A stretch of 64,000 nt of DNA, taken from a virus. The stretch's first letter is position 1. Each line of letters opens with the position of its first letter. The notes beneath the pieces were generated by a model that was not told the origin of the DNA, searched no databases, and saw only the letters and a program-made list of their open reading frames with translations. Location: positions 19,314 through 83,313 of IMG/VR virus record IMGVR_UViG_3300032675_000009, one strand, 5' to 3'. Positions 6,706 to 15,400 of the stretch are shown here, one piece after another. The position numbers were made by a program, and so were the translations under genes.

Positions 6706-6846
6706 ATGAACTATCGCTCTATTTCATCTCGACACCACGAGCAGGGGACAGTGAGTGGTGGCCGGACTCCCGAGTATCTTGGCGGGGGAAAACCTTTACC
6801 CACAACCCCTAGTTCGCAAGAACTAGTCACTGTCAAGGAGAATTAA
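6706..6846 (+). CDS. Possible small protein (46 aa) just before capsid gene
   Basis: The frame starts at ATG 6706 behind AGGGA and stops one base before the capsid start codon. The product (MNYRSISSRHHEQG and onward) is polar, Gly/Pro/Thr-rich and unrecognised. Its 3' part overlaps a stable hairpin (6809-6826). The good ribosome site and tight spacing support a real, possibly leader-type, gene that could couple translation into the capsid gene. Equally it may be only an untranslated leader with a chance open frame. Confidence 0.42.
   Translation: MNYRSISSRHHEQGTVSGGRTPEYLGGGKPLPTTPSSQELVTVKEN
6809..6826 (+). promoter_or_regulatory. GNRA-loop hairpin upstream of capsid gene
   Basis: CTAGTTC, loop GCAA, GAACTAG: a 7-bp stem with a GNRA tetraloop ending 21 bases before the capsid GTG. 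No T-run follows, so it is more likely a processing or 5' stabilising element of the capsid message than a terminator. Confidence 0.55.
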
Positions 6847-6847
6847 C

Positions 6848-7822
6848 GTGGCCCTAACCCTCACGGAAATCAACAGCTACACCGTCCCATTTATCGTACC
6901 CAGGACAAGCGACACAATCTTTAAAAATAGTCCTGTCTTTACGCGCCTTCAGACCAAGCAGCGGCAGCGGTTCACCGGTGGTACGCAAATTCAGCGGCCG
7001 ATCATCGTTGGCGAACTGAACGGTGATTTCGTCAACCGTGGTGAAGCGATGAACATCGACTTCGTGACCACGGACACGGCCCTGGTCAACAACATGAAGC
7101 TGTGCTACGTGACCATCGCGCTGTACGGTTACGACAGCATGCTGAACGACGGGCCGGAGGCGATCTTCAGCCAGGTCGAAACCAAGTTCCTCAACGCGTC
7201 CATGAAGATGGCGAAACTGATGGGGACCAACATGTACCTGGACGGCACGTCGACCAGCGGCCGCACCAAGTACCTGAACGGTTTTTCGGAGTGGATCGAC
7301 GACGGCAACCTGTATCCCTCGGTCGGCGGCATCAACCGTGCGGACATCGTGCCAGTTGGAACGGTCGGTGGCCTGAACGCGTACACCGCGACCATGACCA
7401 GCTTCCAGTTGCAGACCGTGAACTCGGCTTACGGACAAGCGTGGTTCGGCGCCGACCATCCGGATTTGATCCCGTCGACACAGAACGGCTGGAACTTCAT
7501 TTGGAATGCGCTGCAGCCCAGCCAGCGTTACCCTGACCCCAACGGCGACATGGCGACCACCGGGTTCCAGTCGTTCCGATTCAACGCGGCGGATGTCGTG
7601 GTTGACAAGTACATGCCGACCGGCACCTCCGGAGTCATGTTCCTGCTGAACACCGATTACATCGAGTGGTACTTCAGCACCAACCCCAAGTTCCAGTTCG
7701 GATTCACCGGTTTCAAGGAACAGGTCAATTCGATCGACGTGGCCGGAGAATTCCTCTGCGGCTCCAACATCGTGTGCCCCAACCCCAGAACCTCGGCCAA
7801 GATCCTGAGCACGCTGTTCTAA
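6848..7822 (+). CDS. Major capsid protein (324 aa)
   Basis: The gene follows the scaffold and starts with GTG behind AAGGAG. Length and the even, soluble mixed composition fit an HK97-fold capsid protein; coding bias is strong and regular (many GGC, AAC, GTC codons), as expected of the most highly expressed gene. Features such as FKNSPVFTRLQ near the N-terminus and the C-terminal GFKEQVNSIDVAGEF segment resemble capsid proteins of podoviruses. It assembles into the icosahedral shell. The call is from gene order and general resemblance, not from a decisive motif. Confidence 0.78.
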   Translation: MALTLTEINSYTVPFIVPRTSDTIFKNSPVFTRLQTKQRQRFTGGTQIQRPIIVGELNGDFVNRGEAMNIDFVTTDTALVNNMKLCYVTIALYGYDSMLNDGPEAIFSQVETKFLNASMKMAKLMGTNMYLDGTSTSGRTKYLNGFSEWIDDGNLYPSVGGINRADIVPVGTVGGLNAYTATMTSFQLQTVNSAYGQAWFGADHPDLIPSTQNGWNFIWNALQPSQRYPDPNGDMATTGFQSFRFNAADVVVDKYMPTGTSGVMFLLNTDYIEWYFSTNPKFQFGFTGFKEQVNSIDVAGEFLCGSNIVCPNPRTSAKILSTLF

Positions 7823-7850
7823 GGAAGAAAGAGAAAGGAGACCAAAGAAC

Positions 7851-8354
7851 ATGACTATCACAGACGTAGCAGTTGGCCTCGGCGGGTTGGTGACACTTCG
7901 CAAGTTCACCATCCCCTACAACGACCCCAACCTGATCGCGCTTGGAGCGGTGACGGCCGGCAATGTGAACTTGGCGGTGTCGTCCTTGACAAATGCGCCG
8001 ATTCAGCCGACGACAAGCCCAGTGCAGGGATACCTACTGAATCAAGCGGCAAAGATTCTCGGTGTCTGTATTCACCACACCACGGCGTTCACCGGAACGG
8101 GTCCGCTCACTGCCCTCACGGTCAGCGTCGGAAATTCGATCAGTAACACTCAGTTCACCAACACTCAGGACATTTTCCAGGCAACTGGAGACACGGTGCT
8201 GTTGGAAACCGGTGGCCTGTTCAAATGCGGCCAGATCACCCCCAGCCAAGTCTTTGCTCGGTTCACTGCGACAGGCGGAAACCTGAACGTGCTAACGGCC
8301 GGCTCGGTGGATATTTACGTGATGTTTACGGACGTCACCAGTCCAAGTGAATAA
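7851..8354 (+). CDS. Probable head decoration or capsid-associated protein (167 aa)
   Basis: The protein is rich in Thr, Val and Gly with alternating hydrophobic residues, suggesting a beta-sandwich, and sits directly after the capsid gene behind a strong AAAGGAG site. Its end (SVDIYVMFTDVT) resembles the end of the next protein (VIEIYVFYFVSS), so the two may share a fold. Decoration proteins bind the outer capsid and stabilise it. This role is inferred from position and composition. Confidence 0.6.
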   Translation: MTITDVAVGLGGLVTLRKFTIPYNDPNLIALGAVTAGNVNLAVSSLTNAPIQPTTSPVQGYLLNQAAKILGVCIHHTTAFTGTGPLTALTVSVGNSISNTQFTNTQDIFQATGDTVLLETGGLFKCGQITPSQVFARFTATGGNLNVLTAGSVDIYVMFTDVTSPSE

Positions 8355-8363
8355 AGGGGAACC

Positions 8364-8987
8364 ATGGCCGCTCAATACGATCCAGCCAGACTGTTATCCC
8401 CGAATGGGAACAACTCGTGGTACTCGGGCACCGGGTATCCCACACTGTCCACGGACGGTACTTTCGCCCAGGGCGATATCATTTTCAACAAGGCCCCGTC
8501 GGCCACATCGAACGTATTCGCGTGGATCTGCATCACAGGTGGTACGCCGGGAACCTGGCTACCGCTGTCGATCGCAACGAACACCCAGTTCGGCACCAGC
8601 CCGCAACTGATCGGGCACGCGCAGTACAGCTTTGCCAATGATGGCGGGGCGGTCGGCGCGATCACGCCGGCCAACAACGTCACGCTCCCCGCAAACGCGG
8701 TGATCGTGAACGTGTCTATCCAGTCGACCACCGCAGTGACTTCGGGTGGCGCGGCCACGGTTGCAATTGGGACCTCGGCCGGATCGTCCGCAAATTCACT
8801 GCTGGCCGCAACCGGTAAGGCGTCATTTACGGCCGGAGCATTCGTGCAGGGCATTCCGGTTCCGCAAACTGCGTCTACTTGGGTCAAGTTGACCGCAGCC
8901 GGCAGTATCACTGCAACGGTAGCAACGGCCGCATTGACGGCGGGAGTTATCGAGATCTATGTTTTCTACTTCGTCTCCAGCACTTAG
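8364..8987 (+). CDS. Beta-rich structural protein (207 aa), decoration or head fibre
   Basis: An N-terminal region with Trp residues is followed by about 110 residues of Ala/Thr/Val/Gly-rich beta-like sequence. The C-terminal strand pattern resembles that of the preceding protein. ATG 8364 follows AAAGGGGAACC. The gene ends just before a terminator, closing the capsid transcription block. Probably displayed on the head or at the neck; I cannot say which. Confidence 0.62.
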   Translation: MAAQYDPARLLSPNGNNSWYSGTGYPTLSTDGTFAQGDIIFNKAPSATSNVFAWICITGGTPGTWLPLSIATNTQFGTSPQLIGHAQYSFANDGGAVGAITPANNVTLPANAVIVNVSIQSTTAVTSGGAATVAIGTSAGSSANSLLAATGKASFTAGAFVQGIPVPQTASTWVKLTAAGSITATVATAALTAGVIEIYVFYFVSST

Positions 8988-9009
8988 ACGGGGGATCGCA
9001 ATCATGATG

Positions 9010-9050
9010 GCCCGCTCTATATCCGGATTCGGACATGGGGCGGGCTTTTT
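9010..9050 (+). terminator. Terminator whose loop holds the near-palindrome
   Basis: GCCCGC (9010-9015) pairs with GCGGGC (9040-9045) and is followed by TTTTT. The loop carries ATATCCGGATTCGGACAT (9019-9036), one base off the dispersed repeat, which can itself fold. It lies between the capsid block and the adaptor genes. Confidence 0.82.
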
Positions 9051-9067
9051 CAATTAACAGGTACTGA

Positions 9068-10249
9068 ATGGCCATTTATCCAGATACGCTCTCAACGATG
9101 GTTGGACGGGTTCAGCAAATAAAGCCGAACGCCAAGCCCGAGCAGTGCCGTAATTGGCTAAACGATCGGGTGCGGGAAGCGATCGACGCCAGGCCATTCT
9201 GGTCGGACATGATGCGTAATGGCATCATCTCTATCCCCAACCCGTACACGACCGGAACGGTTTCGGCAAGCTATCAATCGAACCTCTTGATCGGAAGTGG
9301 GACCGGGTGGCCGGTGGCGGACCTGGTGAATACGACGCTAACGACCGGAGTGAGCGCGATCGGTTATCAGTGGGTGACCCCAGCGTCCATGAATGGAATC
9401 ACTGGGGATACGCTTCTTCTGGTTGACGCGGGTACGCCATCCCAAGAAGTAGTCTCGGTCGTACAGGTTGGGCAAACATCGTTTTTGGCTCAGTTTCAAT
9501 TCACCCACAACGGCAGCCAGAACAATCCCCAGTCGGGCACCATCGCGACATTGACATGCTCGTCACTGACTCAACTTCAAATCCAGATGGCTTCGTACCA
9601 ACCGATATTCACGGTCAACGCTGTCGTGAGTCCGACTGAGATCATAATGGACCAGCAGTTCGGTGGGCCCAGTGTGAGCGCGACGAACTATTCAATCCTG
9701 AAGGTCTACTGTACGATGCCTTCGGACTTCAAGGACTTCCTCAGTGTCAAGGATCCGGTTCAGGGAATACCGCTCGAGTTCCATGTAAGCCAGCGGCAGA
9801 TCGACTGTATTGACCCACAGCGCAGTTCGAGTGGGGAACCACAATGCTTGGTCGATAGAATCCCGGACAGCAACGGAAACATGCAGTACGAGATTTACCC
9901 GACAAGCGTTTCCGCGCGACAGTTGCCGTACATCTATTGCGCCCAGTGGCCGGAGATGAAAAAGCCCAGCGACAAACCGCCATGGTTCATCAATCCCTCC
10001 GTATTCGTTTATGGCGCCACGGCGGATGCGTTGATCACCAAGCTGGGGAAGACGGACGAATACTACGACCCGGTTGGATCAAAGTATTGGCTTCAGCGCT
10101 TCACTTCCGCGCTCGAGGCCGCCGTTAACGCAGACGAAAGCAAGGCTGTCCGAAATTACACGACGGCGATGGATCAATTGTGGGGCTTCAGCCTGAATAG
10201 TAAGTTCGGCCAGAGCCATGACATCCAAGCGATTCTTGGGTATTTCTAA
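9068..10249 (+). CDS. Head-tail connector or adaptor-like protein (393 aa)
   Basis: The N-terminus (TLSTMVGRVQQIKPNAKPEQ then WLNDRVREAID) has the helical pattern of phage adaptor proteins that bind below the portal. A central beta-rich insert spans about residues 60-200, and the C-terminus returns to helices. A second adaptor-like gene follows at 10553. Adaptors extend the DNA channel and bind the tail. The assignment is by position and weak resemblance. Confidence 0.55.
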   Translation: MAIYPDTLSTMVGRVQQIKPNAKPEQCRNWLNDRVREAIDARPFWSDMMRNGIISIPNPYTTGTVSASYQSNLLIGSGTGWPVADLVNTTLTTGVSAIGYQWVTPASMNGITGDTLLLVDAGTPSQEVVSVVQVGQTSFLAQFQFTHNGSQNNPQSGTIATLTCSSLTQLQIQMASYQPIFTVNAVVSPTEIIMDQQFGGPSVSATNYSILKVYCTMPSDFKDFLSVKDPVQGIPLEFHVSQRQIDCIDPQRSSSGEPQCLVDRIPDSNGNMQYEIYPTSVSARQLPYIYCAQWPEMKKPSDKPPWFINPSVFVYGATADALITKLGKTDEYYDPVGSKYWLQRFTSALEAAVNADESKAVRNYTTAMDQLWGFSLNSKFGQSHDIQAILGYF

Positions 10250-10271
10250 CCAGACGGAGAAAGGGAAGCAC

Positions 10272-10550
10272 ATGAAAAAAGCCAAAGACAACGGGCAATT
10301 GACGGATCGCAGGATGGACGGCAATCTGTCTCCAGTGAACAAGATCCCGGCCGGAATTCACTCTTTCGACCAAGAACGCATTCAAGCCCAAAACCGAATG
10401 CACGCCAACTGTGACGAGGTGAAACGAGGTGGGCCTCCCAACTGGAACGAGCAGACGTTCAGGGATCACCACGTTCTGGAAGAAGGCCGCCGCCGGCATT
10501 ATTCCGGAGCAAGCACGTTCGTTCAAGGGCAGGGTGTCAGGAAGGACTAG
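10272..10550 (+). CDS. Small hypothetical protein (92 aa)
   Basis: ATG 10272 follows GGAGAAAGGGAAGC. The product is strongly polar, with Arg/Lys/His/Asn and few hydrophobics, probably mostly disordered. It lies between two adaptor-like genes and ends three bases before the next start, so it is likely co-expressed with the neck genes. I do not recognise it. Confidence 0.65.
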   Translation: MKKAKDNGQLTDRRMDGNLSPVNKIPAGIHSFDQERIQAQNRMHANCDEVKRGGPPNWNEQTFRDHHVLEEGRRRHYSGASTFVQGQGVRKD

Positions 10551-10552
10551 TA

Positions 10553-11194
10553 TTGCCCTCGATTCCGCTTTCTGAACTGCAGGCTCGTGTGTATCGAAGG
10601 GTAGAGGATAATTCACTCTTCTACCCTGAGTACCAGGTAACCAATGCGATCAACGAGGCCCTGCAAGTTCTCAATCTGTTCACCGGGTATTACCAGACCA
10701 CCCTGCAGATCGGGCTCAGCGTGGCCAATCGATTTTTCTATAACATCCCGAACAACATGATCTTCCCGATGCAGGTGTACATTGATCAGCGCATGATCTA
10801 CAAGTCGCCGCTGTCGGATACTTGCCGGATGGTGACTAACTTCTTGCGCAATGATCAACTGCAGGACGGGTCTCCGCTGTATTGGGTGCCGATTGGAATT
10901 CGGTTGTTTGTGCTGACGCCGGCGGATACGACGGGTGGCCGGCAACTGGAAGTGGTTGGGGTGGTGGAGCCGCCGGTGCTCGCAGCCAGTACCGACGTGG
11001 CCCAACTTTCAGATAGCTGGATGGAGTTGATCGAGGACTACGCGTTCTATACGTTGGTCCTAACGGAAGGCGGAAAAATCTTTGCCGACGCAAGCAAGCT
11101 GTTTCAGAAGTTTCAAAAGCGCATGGGCGAACTTCAGATGTGGCAATTGCAGATCAACCCTCGATACTTTGTCGAAGTGGAGAATCAAAAATAA
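10553..11194 (+). CDS. Tail adaptor (tubular protein A-like), TTG start (213 aa)
   Basis: The start is TTG behind AGGAAGGACTAG. The N-terminal helix (LSELQARVYRRVED then EYQVTNAINEALQVLN) is typical of adaptor proteins of podoviruses, followed by a beta domain and a C-terminal helix (FADASKLFQKFQKRMGE). Such proteins form a ring joining portal and nozzle. It runs directly into the next gene. Confidence 0.6.
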   Translation: MPSIPLSELQARVYRRVEDNSLFYPEYQVTNAINEALQVLNLFTGYYQTTLQIGLSVANRFFYNIPNNMIFPMQVYIDQRMIYKSPLSDTCRMVTNFLRNDQLQDGSPLYWVPIGIRLFVLTPADTTGGRQLEVVGVVEPPVLAASTDVAQLSDSWMELIEDYAFYTLVLTEGGKIFADASKLFQKFQKRMGELQMWQLQINPRYFVEVENQK

Positions 11195-12040
11195 ATGGCT
11201 GTCTTGGTGGGGACCATCATCTCGGCGGTTTGCGATGTCATTCTCGAGCCGTATATCAATGGGGACTTCACTGCCGGCGGAGGGCCGCAACTCGGCATTA
11301 TTACCGAGGCGGACCTGCTGGCCACCTATCAAGTTGTGATCACGGACTTTCTTCAGCAAGCGGGATTGGTCAAGAGGGCATGTGGGATTCTCCAGCAATT
11401 TGGAGTGAGCACCTACAACGTGATCAATTCGGCCAATGATGTCCAGGAGGTATTTTCCGACCAGGTAGCTCTCTTCACCACCGATGGATTCGATCTTGAC
11501 CGAGAGAATCCGGTATGGCAACAGATGGTAGGGACGCCGTGGGAGTGGAGACAGGACAGGACCAAGATGAAAAGCTTCGTTGTTATTCCGGCGCCAGACG
11601 GTACGGGTTCGACCGTATACGAATCAACGGGCTTGGGGGGATACGGAACGCTGTCGGCATTCAACAATGGAACAATTTCCATATCCTTCACCAATGCAGG
11701 CTATGGAACTCTTTCTGCAGACTCCGGAACGATGGCGTTATTGCCGGCCAACCTCGGCATTGGAACGCTGTCCAGTATCATCCCAGCACAGGGCAATTTA
11801 ATGCCGGTGGCAACGGCCGGGCTGAGCACGTCACAAGTGTACATGGGGTCAATCATGGAAGCCCTACCGGACAGCTTCGCGTGCTATATCAAATACGGAA
11901 TTTTGGCTAAATTGTTTTCTGCGGACGGCGAATTGAAAGATAACCAGCGGGCGATTTATTGTCACGCTCGCTACCTGGAGGGGGTCAATATGGCCAAGGC
12001 AATCACTAAGGAAATGATTGGATCGAGAGGAGTGAAATAA
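11195..12040 (+). CDS. Hypothetical tail or neck protein (281 aa)
   Basis: A helical N-terminal part has the pattern LLATYQVVITDFLQQAG. A central Gly/Thr/Ser-rich section carries the near-repeat GYGTLSA twice and a related GIGTLSS. The C-terminal helical part (MGSIMEALPDSFACYIKYGI, then LKDNQRAIYCHARYLEGVNM) looks like the ends of neck proteins. Start is on the codon after the previous stop. The specific role is unknown. Confidence 0.65.
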   Translation: MAVLVGTIISAVCDVILEPYINGDFTAGGGPQLGIITEADLLATYQVVITDFLQQAGLVKRACGILQQFGVSTYNVINSANDVQEVFSDQVALFTTDGFDLDRENPVWQQMVGTPWEWRQDRTKMKSFVVIPAPDGTGSTVYESTGLGGYGTLSAFNNGTISISFTNAGYGTLSADSGTMALLPANLGIGTLSSIIPAQGNLMPVATAGLSTSQVYMGSIMEALPDSFACYIKYGILAKLFSADGELKDNQRAIYCHARYLEGVNMAKAITKEMIGSRGVK

Positions 12041-12496
12041 ATGTCTTCAGCGGCGATAGCAACGTTTCGAGAATTGTACCTACAAGACCTCGCAATAGGA
12101 ACGGCAGAGGGGCAAACAGATACGGTTAACGTTCTCGGAGTTGGCCCCACGGCGCTTACCAAGATTACGTTGGCTAGCTTGGCGGCGTCTCTCGTAAACG
12201 CACCAACCGGAGATGCCGCTGCGGGTGCGGCCGGAGTGAGGACTGGGGTTCTGTATGTGGGTCCCGGCGGCGGACTATGCGTGAAGGGCCCAGATGCCGC
12301 CGTCGTGGCCACGGCGAATGGAAGCCAGACTTCTTTTTCCTACACTTTTACAAATGGCTGCTACGCCTGTTTGGGGTTCGTCGGCGGCGCACTGCAGGCG
12401 CCTTCCACTATGGCGGTGGTAAGCGGTGTAGCAACGATGACCCTTGGAACCCCGCCGGCATCTGGAACTCAAATCATATTCGTGAGGACCGCATAA
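12041..12496 (+). CDS. Hypothetical virion protein (151 aa)
   Basis: Ala/Thr/Gly-rich with beta-like alternation in the C-terminal half and a Gly cluster (YVGPGGGLC) near the middle. It starts right after the previous stop and ends with TAATG on the next start. Its place before a large fibre gene suggests a tail attachment piece; nothing specific can be read. Confidence 0.65.
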   Translation: MSSAAIATFRELYLQDLAIGTAEGQTDTVNVLGVGPTALTKITLASLAASLVNAPTGDAAAGAAGVRTGVLYVGPGGGLCVKGPDAAVVATANGSQTSFSYTFTNGCYACLGFVGGALQAPSTMAVVSGVATMTLGTPPASGTQIIFVRTA

Positions 12497-15400
12497 TGCG
12501 AAAAGTGCTAACGCTTCTCATTGTCATGTCCGGATTCGGACATGCTCAAGCCCCTCCAGCTACTGTGCAGTTGACGCACGTAGACAACATAACTAGCTCG
12601 AGCGGGACAATCATAGACAATCGAAGTGCGGCGTACCGGCAAAACAACGCACACCTGTTTTGCGCGATTGGCCCCGGAACATGGTCGGTGACCATCCAGT
12701 ACCAAGACGGATCGACAACTGGAAGCTGGACAAATTTCTCGGACCCGACTGCAACCGTTGCGGGAAGTCCTCTGTGTGTCGGAGCCGCGAATGGGTATCA
12801 CGATTACATAAGGTTTTCATTTTCCGGAGCTAATGCTTCAACCGTTTCGGTTTCGTATTCAGGGCTGAGGAATGTTTACCAATTGACCTACGCGACATCG
12901 GCATCTGGACCGGCCGGGGGAGATCTATCCGGTTCATATCCGAACCCAACCGTAGCCAAAATCAACGGAACGTCGTTGGCGAGCCTTGCATCAGGGTTGA
13001 TGTTCAACACTAATGGGACCGGCGTTCCATCGATCGTCACGAGCCCCAGCGTGATCATCAGCCTTTTCAGTGGATGCTCGGGCACGCAGTATCTGGGTGC
13101 GGACGGATCATGCCACACGCCGGGCACAATAACCTCAATCACGACCAATTCGCCTGTAACCGGCGGACCCGTAACATCCGGAGCTATCACGCTCGGCTGT
13201 CCCGGTTGCGTGACATCTTACCTGCCTGGAGTCGGCGTTGCTCACTTCGCCGGTGGTAATCAGGTGGTCACTAGTTCCGCTGTCAGCTTGACGGCCGATG
13301 TATCTGGAACGCTTCCAGTGGGTAATGGTGGGACCGGAACAGCAAGCACTCTCACTGGGCTAGTGCGTGGCGGGCCGAGCGCAATGACAGCTTCGGAGTT
13401 GTCAGGAGACGCCACAACGAGCGGCAGTAACGTCGTAACGGTTTCCAGGATCAACGGGACCTCGCTGGCCGGTCTTGCTTCCGGGGTACTATACAACACC
13501 ACAGGCACGGGAATATTGTCGATCGCGCCGGTACAAGGCAATGGATCTAAGGTTCAGTTGAGCACCGGAACCACCACGACTGGCCATTGCGTACAATACG
13601 ACGCAAGCGGCAATACGGTAGATGCCGGCGCATTGTGTGGAACGATAACGGCATTGACCGGTGATGTGGTAGCAAGTGGTCCGGGAAGCTCGGCGGCTAC
13701 AGTAAAGGCCGTAAACGGCACCACGCTAAGTAGCTTGGCAACAGGACTTTACTGGAACACGACGGCTACCGGAGTACCAAGCATAGCAACCGGATCCCAG
13801 GTGTTGGGGGTGATCGGCGCCGGCAATATCGGAAATTCATATTTGACGAATAGCGGCATCACATTCGGTTCTACTGCACAGGCGCTCGGCTCAACGGTAA
13901 CAAACCTAAATGGCGTAAATGTGGGCCCGTCGACACCTGCAACCGGATCCTTCACTTCTCTGTCGGCATCAACGTTGACAGTGAACGGGGCGGCTAGCAG
14001 CCAATTGGTGAGTTACTTCAAAAGCCCAACCGGAAATGCAAGTTACCTGGAAGTAGGAAGCGCTAGCAGTAACTACGCCGAATTAGAAGGGGATTCTTCC
14101 GGCAATTTTCTTCTAGGCCATTATGGCGTCACGAGTGGAGTACTGCAAAGCATTCGATCTGGCGCTGTGTCAGGTACGATCGTAATGCAAAACGGTAACG
14201 TGCGAATGCAAAGCTTGGGGACCGGGCCCGTTGTCAGCAATTCGGGGGTTCTCGGAAATGCGACAGTGGCGAACTACAACGGCATCTTGCCGGTAACGCT
14301 TTGTACGGCGTGCGCGCTCAATGGAACCACGGACGACACCGCAGCGTTTCAGACGTGGCTCAACTCCGTCGCCAACGGCAGTACCCCAGTCACGATCTCT
14401 CTTGCGGGAAAGACGGTGTACCTATCCTCTCCTACGCTTCAGTCTCCGTTTACGATCCCGTCTAATGTGCAATTTATCGGTCCTGGGACTATCAAGGGGA
14501 CGGCCGTAAATGAGACCGGAGGATATCCTCTGCCAACATCGTACATTTCGATTGCTGGCACGTTGGGGACAGCCTACAGCTACGGATCGACCATCGCACA
14601 GGGAACTAGTGCGTTCACGCTGAGCAATGGCTTCAGTGAGGCCCAGATGTTCCTGCTGAGCAATTTCCCCTACGACAGTTCTCACGCAACCGGGACGTAT
14701 CCGCAAGGGTCCGACACTTGCACGTTAGTAACGGGCAATCCCCAAAATCAGTGCTCGTACCCGGTAGCCATTGCAACCACCAAGGGAACGGCATCGGGCT
14801 CGAGCACCACCTTGACGGTTTCATCTGGGGCCGGGACAGCCAACGGTCAGTACATCGCCGGAACAAACATTCCGGCCAATACGACAATCGTAAGTGGTGG
14901 CGGCACAACAACGTGGACGATCAGCAACGCCACAACGGGCGCGATCAGCGGCGCGACCATTAACACTTACGCGACGGCGGCGCTTGCGGTTTTGAATAAC
15001 GATGTGGGTCAAGAAGGGCCAAATAATCAGCGCCAGAATCGGCGCGAAGAAGTCGGCTTAATTCGCTCGGCTACTGGGTCTTCAATATTACTCATGGAGC
15101 CTGTTGTTCAGGCTTATACATCCACCACGGCCCTGCAATTTCAGGTTGTGAATCCGGCTCAAAATATTGAATTTTATGGAGTCACGCTTAGCGGCCTCTG
15201 GATCCAGATGGACCTGAGTAAGAATGTGTCATTTCGCGGCGGCAATTGGTTTCAGACTTCGATCGGATATTCCCGATCGCTGTATGGCACGATGGACCCG
15301 GACTACGACGACGCGCAGAACTGCGATTGCGGCGTAGCCGTGGGACTCGGATCTCGGCACATGGACATTCGCGGAAACTACGGTAACGGAGCAATCAATA

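Noticed and set aside
6854-7912. Antisense frame of 352 codons opposite the capsid gene
   Set aside because: It is a mirror of the strong codon bias of the capsid gene, with no start context or plausible protein features.
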